A stretch of 64,000 bases of DNA, taken from assembly GCF_005116455.1 (NCBI RefSeq), contig NZ_SWBP01000003.1:186012-250011 (forward strand), in the 5' to 3' direction. Origin of the DNA: Pedobacter cryophilus (GTDB lineage: Bacteria; Bacteroidota; Bacteroidia; Sphingobacteriales; Sphingobacteriaceae). Every line of letters begins with the position of its first letter. The stretch's first letter is position 1. A model generated the notes under the pieces. That model did not search any database. It was not told where the DNA came from and saw only the letters and a program-made list of their open reading frames with translations. A program made the translations under genes and the position numbers. Below, in pieces: positions 50,775 through 59,025 of this stretch.

Positions 50775-52163
50775 ATGGCCAAAATTTTAATCATTGATGA
50801 TGAAAGAGCAATTAGAAGCACTTTAAGAGAAATACTAGAATATGAAGATTTTAAAGTAGACGATATCGATAATGGCATTGATGGTCTGGAGTTAATCAAG
50901 AAAAATGATTATGATCTTGTGCTATGCGATATTAAAATGAACCGCATGGATGGTATGGAAGTACTAAGCAGCGGCTTAAATTTAAAGCCAGACCTCCCAT
51001 TCATCATGATATCTGGACATGGTACTGTAGAAACTGCTGTAGAAGCTTCAAAAAAAGGTGCTTTCGATTTTATATCAAAACCACCAGATTTAAACAGACT
51101 TTTAATTACAGTTAGAAATGCTTTAGACAGAGGTAATTTAGTTACCGAAACTAAAGTGCTGAAGCAAAAAGTTAATAAAACAAAAACGAGAGAAATTTTA
51201 GGAAATTCTCCTTCTATTGCTAAAATTAAAGAAACTATTGAAAGAGTTGCTCCTACAGATGCCCGCGTTTTAATTACAGGTGCAAATGGAAGCGGTAAAG
51301 AATTGGTTGCAAGGTGGTTACATGAAAAATCTAATCGTTCTAACGGACCTTTAATTGAAGTAAATTGTGCCGCTATCCCATCAGAACTGATAGAATCAGA
51401 ACTTTTTGGTCATGAGAAAGGATCATTTACTTCGGCAATTAAGCAAAGAATAGGAAAATTTGAACAAGCAAACGGCGGTACTATTTTTTTAGATGAAATT
51501 GGCGACATGAGCCAATCTGCACAAGCAAAAGTATTAAGAGCCCTGCAAGAAAATAAAATTACCAGAGTAGGTGGCGAAAAAGAAATTGATGTAAATGTGC
51601 GAGTAATTGCAGCTACTAATAAAGATCTTTTAAAAGAAATTGAGGCTGGTAATTTCCGTTTAGATTTATATCACCGTTTAAATGTAATTCATATACATGT
51701 TTCTCCTTTAACAGAAAGAAGAGATGATATTAGCTTATTATCTCAAAATTTTTGTGAAGAAATTTGTAATGATTATGGTATTCCGATTAAAAAAATAAAT
51801 AGTGATGCCCAAGAAGCATTAAAAGCTTTACCGTGGACAGGTAATATCAGAGAATTAAGAAATGTAATTGAGCGATTGATTATTTTGAGTGATAAAACCA
51901 TTACCGCTGATGACGTAAAATCATTTGCAAATCCTATGGGTAGTATTTACGAACCTCAAAACAACAACAGCACCACATCAAGTGGTTTTGATTACGATTC
52001 ATTTACTAATTTTCAGGATTATAAAGACCATGCAGAAATGGAATTTATCAAATATAAACTCGAAAAAAACAATTGGAATGTTTCTAAAACTGCCGAAGAT
52101 ATAGACATTCAAAGAAGTCATTTATATAGTAAAATTGAAAAATTTGGTTTAAAAAGAGAATAA
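50775..52163 (+). CDS. NtrC-family response regulator with altered sigma54-contact loop
   Basis: The 462-residue protein has a receiver domain (residues 1-120; IIDDERA, phospho-acceptor in LCDIKM, ISGHG, SKPPD), an AAA+ domain (about 140-375; Walker A GANGSGKE, Walker B GTIFLDEIGDM) and a Fis-type HTH (about 420-460; NVSKTAEDIDIQRSHLYSKIEKFGL). The L1 loop that contacts sigma54 reads GSFTSA where classic NtrC proteins have GAFTGA. No histidine kinase gene is adjacent. It activates sigma54 promoters by ATP hydrolysis if the changed loop is still competent. Confidence 0.93.
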   Translation: MAKILIIDDERAIRSTLREILEYEDFKVDDIDNGIDGLELIKKNDYDLVLCDIKMNRMDGMEVLSSGLNLKPDLPFIMISGHGTVETAVEASKKGAFDFISKPPDLNRLLITVRNALDRGNLVTETKVLKQKVNKTKTREILGNSPSIAKIKETIERVAPTDARVLITGANGSGKELVARWLHEKSNRSNGPLIEVNCAAIPSELIESELFGHEKGSFTSAIKQRIGKFEQANGGTIFLDEIGDMSQSAQAKVLRALQENKITRVGGEKEIDVNVRVIAATNKDLLKEIEAGNFRLDLYHRLNVIHIHVSPLTERRDDISLLSQNFCEEICNDYGIPIKKINSDAQEALKALPWTGNIRELRNVIERLIILSDKTITADDVKSFANPMGSIYEPQNNNSTTSSGFDYDSFTNFQDYKDHAEMEFIKYKLEKNNWNVSKTAEDIDIQRSHLYSKIEKFGLKRE

Positions 52164-52190
52164 TATTCTTCTCGTTTTCCTTTATAAAAA

Positions 52191-52221
52191 AATGCAAGCT
52201 GTTTATCAGTTTGCATTTTTT
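52191..52221 (+). terminator. Terminator of the NtrC-type regulator gene
   Basis: AATGCAAGCTG-TTTAT-CAGTTTGCATT pairs with one internal mismatch and is followed by TTTTTT. Confidence 0.8.
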
Positions 52222-52290
52222 TTGAATAGATATTCTTCTAATCTTAATTCTATTAATTTTTACACTTATTATTCTGAAGAAAAACGTTAT

Positions 52291-52402
52291 ACGTTAACGA
52301 TGGTAGCGGCATCCTTTTTGGCTTTTTTCGGCAAAAAAAATACCTTGCCTGCGGCAGGCAGGTAGCGGACAGCGTGTTATCCAGATAGCTATCGGGACGC
52401 CC
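52291..52402. repeat. Dispersed extragenic hairpin element, copy 2, with nested palindrome
   Basis: Starts ACGTTAACGATGGTAGCGGC, has a CCTTTTTGGC...GGCAAAAAAAA central hairpin and TAGCGGACAGCGTGTTAT at the 3' side. Between the hairpin and TAGCGG it carries CCTTGCCTGCGGCAGGCAGG (52343-52362), a near-palindrome of the type seen at 21847, absent from copies 1 and 3. Confidence 0.75.
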
Positions 52403-52552
52403 AAATTATTATACTACTCATTATTAATCATCAAAACATGTTTCTAAATAACCTTTTTAAATATATGTACTCTTAAAAATTACTCTTAAGTAAAAGGTTA
52501 AAAAATGATGAATGATTCAAAAAAATACTCAAAAAAAATAGCCTTAATAATC

Positions 52553-52560
52553 TATCTTTG
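52553..52560 (+). promoter_or_regulatory. -7 box of lepA
   Basis: TATCTTTG is an exact TAnnTTTG match, 8 nt before the ATG at 52569. The mRNA leader is nearly absent. Confidence 0.65.
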
Positions 52561-52568
52561 CAGATCAA

Positions 52569-54353
52569 ATGAAGCATATACGTAACTTTTGCATTATTGC
52601 ACACATAGATCACGGTAAGAGCACTCTTGCAGATCGATTATTAGAATTCACCAATACCATTACTCAGCGTGAGTCTCAAGCTCAATTACTGGATAATATG
52701 GATTTGGAAAGAGAACGTGGCATCACTATTAAAAGTCATGCTATACAAATGAACTATATTCATGAAGGGCAAGAATATACGCTTAACCTTATTGATACTC
52801 CAGGCCACGTAGATTTTTCATACGAAGTTTCTAGATCTATAGCTGCTTGCGAAGGCGCATTGTTAATTGTTGATGCTTCACAAGGAATTCAAGCTCAAAC
52901 TATTTCTAATCTATATTTAGCTTTAGAGCAAGATTTACATATCATTCCGGTATTAAACAAAATGGATTTACCTGGTGCAATGCCAGAAGAAGTAAAAGAC
53001 CAAATTGTTGATTTAATTGGCGGAAAAAGAGAAGATATTATTCCAGCATCTGGCAAAACGGGTTTAGGCATTCAAGATATTTTAACAGCCGTAATTAATA
53101 GAGTTCCTCCTCCGGTTGGAGATCCTGACGCCCCGCTTCAAGCCTTAATATTTGATTCTGTTTTTAATTCCTTTAGAGGGATTATAGCCTATTTTAAAGT
53201 TGTTAATGGTGAAATTAGAAAAAACGACAGAGTAAAATTTGTGGCCACAGGCAAAGAATACATTGCAGATGAGGTTGGTATTTTAAAATTAAATCCATCA
53301 CCAAGAGATGTAGTTAAAACCGGAGATGTTGGTTATATTATTTCGGGAATTAAAGAAGCCAGAGAAGTTAAAGTTGGAGATACTATTGTATTAAAAGATC
53401 GTCAAGCTCCCGGGATTCAAGGTTTTGAAGAAGTAAAACCCATGGTATTTGCCGGAATTTATCCTGTAGATACAGATGAGTTTGAAGAGCTACGTGAAGC
53501 CATGCATAAGCTGCAATTGAATGACGCTTCTTTAGTTTTTGAACCAGAATCATCAGCTGCTTTAGGTTTTGGTTTTCGTTGTGGTTTCTTAGGAATGCTG
53601 CACATGGAAATCATTCAGGAGCGTTTAGAAAGAGAATTTGATATGACAGTAATTACTACTGTTCCTAACGTTTCTTACATTGCACATACCACAAAAGGCG
53701 ATCCTTTCGTAATCAATAATCCTTCGGAATTACCTGATCCCTCAAAATTAGAATTTGTAGAAGAACCTTTTATCAAAGCAAATATCATTACCAAGGCTGA
53801 GTTTGTAGGTCCGGTAATGTCATTGTGTATTCAAAAAAGGGGGATGATTATGAATCAGCATTATTTAACTGCTGATAGAGTAGAGTTGGTTTTTGAAATG
53901 CCGATGGGTGAAATTGTATTTGATTTCTACGATAGATTAAAAACCATATCTAAAGGTTATGCCTCTTTTGATTATCATCAAATAGGATACAAACAATCTG
54001 ATTTGGTGAAATTAGATATTATGCTTAACGGTGAACATGTTGACGCACTTTCTTCTTTAATTCATAGAAGTAATTCTTATGATTTTGGTAAGCGTATTTG
54101 CGAGAAATTAAGAGAATTAATTCCTCGTCAGCAATTTGATATTGCTATTCAGGCATCTATTGGAGCTAAAATTATTGCTCGTGAAAACGTAAAAGCTTTA
54201 AGAAAAGATGTTACTGCAAAATGTTATGGTGGTGATATTTCTCGTAAACGTAAATTATTGGAAAAACAAAAGAAAGGTAAAAAACGTATGCGTCAGGTAG
54301 GAAACGTAGAAATACCACAATCTGCATTTATGGCTGTTTTAAAATTAGATTAA
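52569..54353 (+). CDS. lepA: Elongation factor 4 (LepA)
   Basis: The 594-residue GTPase starts [26 protein letters not shown] (G1) and has RGITIKSH (G2), [15 protein letters not shown] (G3) and NKMDLPGA (G4). The C-terminus with [26 protein letters not shown] is specific to LepA. It binds ribosomes and promotes back-translocation or helps late assembly under stress. Its leader is at most a few bases. A perfect palindromic terminator follows. Confidence 0.97.
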   Translation: MKHIRNFCIIAHIDHGKSTLADRLLEFTNTITQRESQAQLLDNMDLERERGITIKSHAIQMNYIHEGQEYTLNLIDTPGHVDFSYEVSRSIAACEGALLIVDASQGIQAQTISNLYLALEQDLHIIPVLNKMDLPGAMPEEVKDQIVDLIGGKREDIIPASGKTGLGIQDILTAVINRVPPPVGDPDAPLQALIFDSVFNSFRGIIAYFKVVNGEIRKNDRVKFVATGKEYIADEVGILKLNPSPRDVVKTGDVGYIISGIKEAREVKVGDTIVLKDRQAPGIQGFEEVKPMVFAGIYPVDTDEFEELREAMHKLQLNDASLVFEPESSAALGFGFRCGFLGMLHMEIIQERLEREFDMTVITTVPNVSYIAHTTKGDPFVINNPSELPDPSKLEFVEEPFIKANIITKAEFVGPVMSLCIQKRGMIMNQHYLTADRVELVFEMPMGEIVFDFYDRLKTISKGYASFDYHQIGYKQSDLVKLDIMLNGEHVDALSSLIHRSNSYDFGKRICEKLRELIPRQQFDIAIQASIGAKIIARENVKALRKDVTAKCYGGDISRKRKLLEKQKKGKKRMRQVGNVEIPQSAFMAVLKLD

Positions 54354-54426
54354 GTTTTTGTAATTAATAAATTACATGATAATAATTTAATAAAAAAACA
54401 AAGCACTCGTATTTTAATTTATCTAG

Positions 54427-54454
54427 AAGCATCATTTAAATGATGCTTTTTTTT
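54427..54454 (+). terminator. Terminator of lepA
   Basis: AAGCATCATTT / AAATGATGCTT is a 22-bp perfect palindrome followed by TTTTTT. Confidence 0.9.
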
Positions 54455-54588
54455 TGTAAATACTCATAAATTTCAGTTACAAAAAATCATTTTATTTTCT
54501 TTTGTAAATAATGATTTTTGTCAAAAAGTATTTTAATTAATATTTAGTATTTATAATGATATATTTGAACCTATTATAAATCATAGTT

Positions 54589-55992
54589 ATGCTTTCTTTT
54601 CAGCGTTTTTATTCTTTTGCAGCGCTTATCATTTTTATTGTTATAATTATATTATTTTATTTTCCAAATAATAGCCCACAACCTCAATTCATAAAATTAT
54701 CTAAAAATAGTGAAGCTAGAATCTCTGATTTTCTTTCAAAAAGAATATCCTATTCAAGTACAGATCCTATTCAGATTTATAGATTAAAACTTCCGCAAGA
54801 TGTTAAGCAAAAAAGAAATGTTTTAGAGATTGATGAAGTAAATATACATGAAGTAGCTATTTTTTACAGATTAAATGGCAAACTTGAAACAAAGGATTGG
54901 TTAAAATGCGAACCAGATGAAAATTTAAGTTTAAACTCTAATCCTTATTTTATTTTTGAAAATAAAATTCCAACCACCATTTTAATGGTTTCCACAGGTG
55001 CTTCTTACACCAATATCCCGATAAAACTTTACGATTTTAATAACTTCTTTAAGAAGAAAAACAATCAGGAAATGGTGAAAATCATTAACATCATTGTTTT
55101 ATTTTCATTTTTAATAGTATCGGTATTTGTTTATTTCAGACTGCGAAGTGTTTTTTCATTGTTTTATATTTACTATGCCATACTTAGCTTAGGAACATCT
55201 TTATTATACAACGGATTTTTAAATAATTTTTGGTTAGTAAATCAAGCTTATTTTGCAGATCATTCGGTTGGATTAATGCTTTCTTTACATATTCTATCCA
55301 TGTCTGTTTTTCTTTTACATTTAATTAAGAGGTCTCAGATTTATAAATTCTATTTATGGATATCTTATATATTGATAGTTATTTCAGCAGCTTTTTTTAT
55401 TACGTGTTTCTTTCTAAATAGCTATTACACCATCAAATATTTAATATTTTTATGTTTAGTTGTTTGTTTAGTTTTTCTTTTTTTATATCCTAAAATCTTC
55501 ACTCAGTATCAAACTAAATATGCTTATTGGCTTAATTATCTTTCCATTTTATTGTTTACAACCTTATTTAGCATATTAACTCTAAAATATACCAACATTA
55601 TAATTCCAGATTTTTTTATTCATGTAGTTGTTAAAACACTTTTTGTAGGTCATATTATTTGTTTATTTACCGCATTTATATTGATGAATAAAAACAAACT
55701 GCTCACCTCCTACCTTTATAATAATTTATTGCTGAATGAAAATGACAAGGAAATAGTAGATAGAAATCCTGAATTATTGGCTTCTTTAACTGAACGAGAA
55801 TATACCGTTTTAGAATTAATAGCTAAAGGTTTTAAAGATCAAGAAATTGCCGAACAGCTTTTTGTTTCTGTTTCTACAGTAAAAAGCCATAAGCAAAAAA
55901 TATACAAGAAATTAGAAATCAGCAATAAATCTCAGGCCACTCAGATCTACTTTAATTTCAATATAAAAGCAATGGATTTTTTAAATAATTAA
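54589..55992 (+). CDS. Seven-helix membrane regulator with LuxR-type HTH
   Basis: The 467-residue protein has an N-terminal membrane helix (about 8-26), an extracytoplasmic beta-rich domain (about 35-155) like the sensor domain of 7TMR-DISM proteins, and about seven membrane helices (160-370). The cytoplasmic LuxR HTH (about 400-455) contains LTEREYTVLELIAKGFKDQEIAEQLFVSVSTVKSHKQKIYKKL. There is no kinase or receiver domain, so it looks like a one-component regulator that must act on DNA while held in the membrane or after release. Signal and targets are unknown. It stands alone between lepA and folD. Confidence 0.87.
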   Translation: MLSFQRFYSFAALIIFIVIIILFYFPNNSPQPQFIKLSKNSEARISDFLSKRISYSSTDPIQIYRLKLPQDVKQKRNVLEIDEVNIHEVAIFYRLNGKLETKDWLKCEPDENLSLNSNPYFIFENKIPTTILMVSTGASYTNIPIKLYDFNNFFKKKNNQEMVKIINIIVLFSFLIVSVFVYFRLRSVFSLFYIYYAILSLGTSLLYNGFLNNFWLVNQAYFADHSVGLMLSLHILSMSVFLLHLIKRSQIYKFYLWISYILIVISAAFFITCFFLNSYYTIKYLIFLCLVVCLVFLFLYPKIFTQYQTKYAYWLNYLSILLFTTLFSILTLKYTNIIIPDFFIHVVVKTLFVGHIICLFTAFILMNKNKLLTSYLYNNLLLNENDKEIVDRNPELLASLTEREYTVLELIAKGFKDQEIAEQLFVSVSTVKSHKQKIYKKLEISNKSQATQIYFNFNIKAMDFLNN

Positions 55993-56342
55993 AAATTATT
56001 GTTAATCTTTTTATCAGATGCTTTTATAAATTAAATAAGCGCATTAACAATTGAAGCGATATACTTTTTGATATTTTCACTAAAAATATTTAGCCCCCGC
56101 CTAAATGGTACCAACAAGGAAAGCATATTAAAATATCCAAATCACCATTAATTATTTCGCTAATCCAACATGTATTTTAAAATTTAGCGTACATGTTATT
56201 TGGAACAATTAATGGCACTTATTCTATTAAAATTTTTAGTTTTGCAGGAGCTGATCAGAATCTAATGCTTTAGATTTGAGTAAAAAATAGATTAGCAATC
56301 ATAAAATTATTATCAAATTATCTTAAAAAGAATTAGCCAATC
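55993..56342. other. Gene-free region upstream of folD
   Basis: 350 bp holding a degenerate copy of the dispersed hairpin element (56039-56102). Otherwise AT-rich sequence with no clear promoter box and no coding potential that I can support. Confidence 0.5.
56039..56102. repeat. Dispersed extragenic hairpin element, copy 4 (degenerate)
   Basis: GCGCATTAACAATTGAAGCGATATACTTTTT... keeps the order of blocks seen in copies 1-3, with a weaker central hairpin (ACTTTTTGATA...ACTAAAAATAT). The right-hand AGCGGAAAGCG block is lost. Confidence 0.55.
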
Positions 56343-57224
56343 ATGACACTTTTAGACGGTAAACTAGTATCAGAGGAGTTAAAAAAGCAAATTGCAATTG
56401 AAGCTGCCGAGCTTCTTGAGCAAACAGGGAGAAAGCCACATCTTGTAGCTATTTTGGTTGGAAACGATGGTGGCAGTGAAACTTACGTGGCTAGTAAAAT
56501 GCGTAATTGCGAAAAGGTTGGTTTTAAATCTTCTCTTATTCGTTATAATGATTCAGTTTCTGAAAACGAATTATTAATCAAAATTCAAGAATTAAATTTA
56601 GACTCCTCTATTGACGGTTTTATTGTACAACTACCATTACCTAAACATATTAACCCCGAAAAAGTTACCGAAGCAATAGATTATAAAAAAGATGTTGACG
56701 GCTTTCATCCTATTAATTTAGGCAGAATGCAAAGAAATTTACCCTGTTTTTTACCAGCTACTCCTTTTGGGATTATGCTGATGTTAGAATTTTATGGAAT
56801 AGTTACGGCAGGAAAAAACTGTGTAGTGATTGGCAGAAGTAATATTGTAGGAAGCCCTATGAGCATTTTAATGGCTCGTAATGCAAATCCTGGAAATGCC
56901 ACCGTAACCTTAACACACAGTAAAACCATCAATTTAAAAGAGTTTACGCTTAAAGCAGATATTATTATTGCAGCTATTGGTCAGAAAAATTTTGTAACTG
57001 CTGATATGGTAAAAGATGGTGCCGTTGTGATTGATGTGGGTATGAACAGAGAAATTTCTACCGAAACAAAATCGGGATTTAAACTTTACGGTGATGTTGA
57101 TTTTGATAATGTAGCGCCAAAATGTTCATACATTACACCTGTGCCAGGTGGAGTAGGTTTAATGACCATTGTAAGTTTATTAAAAAATACTTTATCTGCA
57201 GCTAAAAAAGAATTTTACAACTAG
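56343..57224 (+). CDS. folD: Bifunctional methylenetetrahydrofolate dehydrogenase / cyclohydrolase
   Basis: The 293-residue protein shows all FolD marks: [22 protein letters not shown] (active-site Tyr and Lys), [43 protein letters not shown] (NADP binding) and [19 protein letters not shown]. It interconverts methylene- and formyl-tetrahydrofolate in the cytoplasm. A toxin-antitoxin pair lies 69 bp downstream. Confidence 0.97.
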   Translation: MTLLDGKLVSEELKKQIAIEAAELLEQTGRKPHLVAILVGNDGGSETYVASKMRNCEKVGFKSSLIRYNDSVSENELLIKIQELNLDSSIDGFIVQLPLPKHINPEKVTEAIDYKKDVDGFHPINLGRMQRNLPCFLPATPFGIMLMLEFYGIVTAGKNCVVIGRSNIVGSPMSILMARNANPGNATVTLTHSKTINLKEFTLKADIIIAAIGQKNFVTADMVKDGAVVIDVGMNREISTETKSGFKLYGDVDFDNVAPKCSYITPVPGGVGLMTIVSLLKNTLSAAKKEFYN

Positions 57225-57293
57225 TACGTATTTTAAATTTTAATTTTACGTGTAAACTATTTATCTTTATGACATAATAAAATTATTGATGCC

Positions 57294-57548
57294 ATGGATA
57301 CAAAATTAACTTTAAGCTTTGATGAAGATATCATCTTAAAAGCCAAAAAATATGCAGAGAAAAACAATATTAGTCTTTCTCGTTTAATAGAGTTTTTATT
57401 GGCTAACGTAGTAGAAAAGCAATATCAATCTTTAGAAGATTTCCCTATTTCTGATTGGGTTACCCAAGTAGCAGAAGGCGAAGCTATTTATAAAACAAGT
57501 AAAACTAAAAAATCAATAGATCATGATTTTTTTGCATCAAAAAAATGA
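57294..57548 (+). CDS. Ribbon-helix-helix-type antitoxin (DUF6364-like)
   Basis: The 84-residue protein begins with MDTKLTLSFDEDIILKAKKYAEKNNISLSRLIEFLLANVV, a ribbon-helix-helix DNA-binding fold, and a C-terminal arm with DWVTQVAEG. This matches DUF6364-type antitoxins. It overlaps the PIN toxin start by 4 bp (ATGA). Confidence 0.87.
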   Translation: MDTKLTLSFDEDIILKAKKYAEKNNISLSRLIEFLLANVVEKQYQSLEDFPISDWVTQVAEGEAIYKTSKTKKSIDHDFFASKK

Positions 57549-57967
57549 AAATTTTCTTAGATGCAAATGTTTTAGTAGCTGTTTTAAATAAAGAATATCC
57601 TGTTTTTTCTTACGCTTCTAGAATTTTAAGTTTAGCAGATCATCCACAACATACTTTATATACTTCTCCAGTTTGCTTAGCTATCGCTTATTACTTTGCT
57701 GAGAAAAAGACTTCGGCACATGCAGCCAAAAATAAAATAAGCATCTTGCTAGAACATATCAAAATTGCAGAAAATTCTAAAAATGCAATTTTGAAAACCT
57801 TAGAAAATAAAAAAATACTCGACTTTGAGGATGGTTTAGAGTATTATGCTGCACTAGAAAATAAATGCGATTGCATTGTGACTGAAAACCTAAAGGATTT
57901 TCATTTTTCTGAAATACAGGTAGTTAACTGCAAAGATTTTGCTTTAAAGTATTTTGTTAAATCCTAA
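57545..57967 (+). CDS. PIN-domain toxin (VapC-like)
   Basis: The 140-residue PIN protein carries IFLDANVLVAVL (first Asp), FEDGLEYYAALE (acidic centre) and CDCIVTENLKDFHFS (final acidic pair), the metal-binding set of PIN ribonucleases. With the overlapping ribbon-helix-helix protein it forms a type II toxin-antitoxin pair. Its end overlaps the convergent Rieske gene by 11 bp. Confidence 0.9.
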   Translation: MKIFLDANVLVAVLNKEYPVFSYASRILSLADHPQHTLYTSPVCLAIAYYFAEKKTSAHAAKNKISILLEHIKIAENSKNAILKTLENKKILDFEDGLEYYAALENKCDCIVTENLKDFHFSEIQVVNCKDFALKYFVKS

Positions 57968-58289
57968 ATAACCTCTTCCACCATTTCTCTGGTAATTCAA
58001 TATATAATCCATCATCACGTTTTTCAATTTTATAAACAGGCAAATAATCTCCTTGTCCGGCTGCTCCTCTCCCATCATTTAAATCATATTTATGCCTATG
58101 AAAAGGACAAACTATTTGATTGTTCTCTAACCAGCCATTAGAAAGATCAGCGCCTGCATGAGGGCATTTTACATTGCAAGCGACATATTTGCCATTAGTA
58201 TTAATGAGACAAATAATTTGATTATTAACCTTTATTTTTTGAATACTAGCATCAACTTTATTAGTTTCAGCTATTTTAAACCATTTCAT
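57957..58289 (-). CDS. Rieske [2Fe-2S] ferredoxin-like protein
   Basis: The 110-residue protein is a single Rieske domain with ligands in VKCPHAGADL (C-x-H) and VCPFHRHKYDLNDGRG (C-x-x-H). It is of the soluble NirD/biphenyl-dioxygenase ferredoxin type. No signal peptide and no oxygenase partner are nearby, so its electron partner is unknown. Transcribed opposite to queE from the shared 58290-58363 region. Confidence 0.9.
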   Translation of the reverse strand: MKWFKIAETNKVDASIQKIKVNNQIICLINTNGKYVACNVKCPHAGADLSNGWLENNQIVCPFHRHKYDLNDGRGAAGQGDYLPVYKIEKRDDGLYIELPEKWWKRLFRI

Positions 58290-58350
58290 AAACTTATATA
58301 ATTGTAAAAATGCTTGCGTGGTTACTTATCATTTATCTGCAAAATACCCT

Positions 58351-58358
58351 TATCTTTG
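58351..58358 (+). promoter_or_regulatory. -7 box of queE
   Basis: TATCTTTG is an exact TAnnTTTG match. It lies inside the longest open frame (from ATG 58310), six bases before a TTG at 58364, implying that the mRNA and protein start after it and that the transcript is nearly leaderless. Confidence 0.6.
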
Positions 58359-58363
58359 CCAAC

Positions 58364-58993
58364 TTGAAAACAAAAAATATAATTCCAGAAGACGGCACTC
58401 TTCTTCCCTTAATGGAAGAGTTTTATACCATACAGGGCGAAGGTTTTAACTCTGGCAAAGCAGCGTATTTTATTAGATTAGGAGGTTGTGATGTAGGATG
58501 CCATTGGTGTGATGTGAAAGAAAGTTGGGATGCAGATTTACATCCACTCACTCCTATAGATGAAATAGTTTCTAATGCTACTAAATATCCGGGTAAAGCT
58601 GTTGTGGTAACTGGTGGCGAACCTCTTTTGTATAATTTAGATGCGCTAACCAAAAAACTAAAAGAAGCTGGAATTGCAACTTTTATAGAAACTTCAGGTG
58701 CTTATCCGCTTTCTGGATATTGGGACTGGATTTGCCTTTCGCCAAAAAAATTCAAAGCCCCAAGAAAAGATATTGCACCTTCTGCAAATGAGTTAAAAGT
58801 AATTGTTTTTAACAAAAGTGATTTTAAGTGGGCCGAAGAATATGCAGAATTGGTAAGTCCTAATTGTAAACTATACCTACAACCAGAATGGTCTAAATCA
58901 GCCGAAATGATTCCTTTAATTATTGATTATGTAATGAATAACCCAAAATGGGAAATTTCATTACAAACGCATAAATACTTAAATATTCCATAA
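58364..58993 (+). CDS. queE: 7-carboxy-7-deazaguanine synthase (radical SAM)
   Basis: Read from the TTG at 58364, the protein has 209 residues, normal for QueE. The longer frame from 58310 adds 18 hydrophobic residues that are not part of the family and contains the -7 box. Family marks are MEEFYTIQGEGFNSGKAAYFIRLGGCDVGCHWCD (CxxxCxxC cluster), VVTGGEPLLY and IETSGAYPL. It makes 7-carboxy-7-deazaguanine for queuosine or related modified bases. Confidence 0.92.
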   Translation: MKTKNIIPEDGTLLPLMEEFYTIQGEGFNSGKAAYFIRLGGCDVGCHWCDVKESWDADLHPLTPIDEIVSNATKYPGKAVVVTGGEPLLYNLDALTKKLKEAGIATFIETSGAYPLSGYWDWICLSPKKFKAPRKDIAPSANELKVIVFNKSDFKWAEEYAELVSPNCKLYLQPEWSKSAEMIPLIIDYVMNNPKWEISLQTHKYLNIP

Positions 58994-59025
58994 AATTTCT
59001 TAGTTTTAATTTATAACCTTTATTA

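Larger units (their letters stand above)
52164..52568. other. Gene-free region with terminator, hairpin repeat and lepA promoter
   Basis: 405 bp. It contains a terminator (52191-52221), the second copy of the dispersed hairpin element with a nested palindrome (52291-52402), and a perfect TATCTTTG -7 box at 52553-52560 for lepA. No protein-coding frame is supported. Confidence 0.7.
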
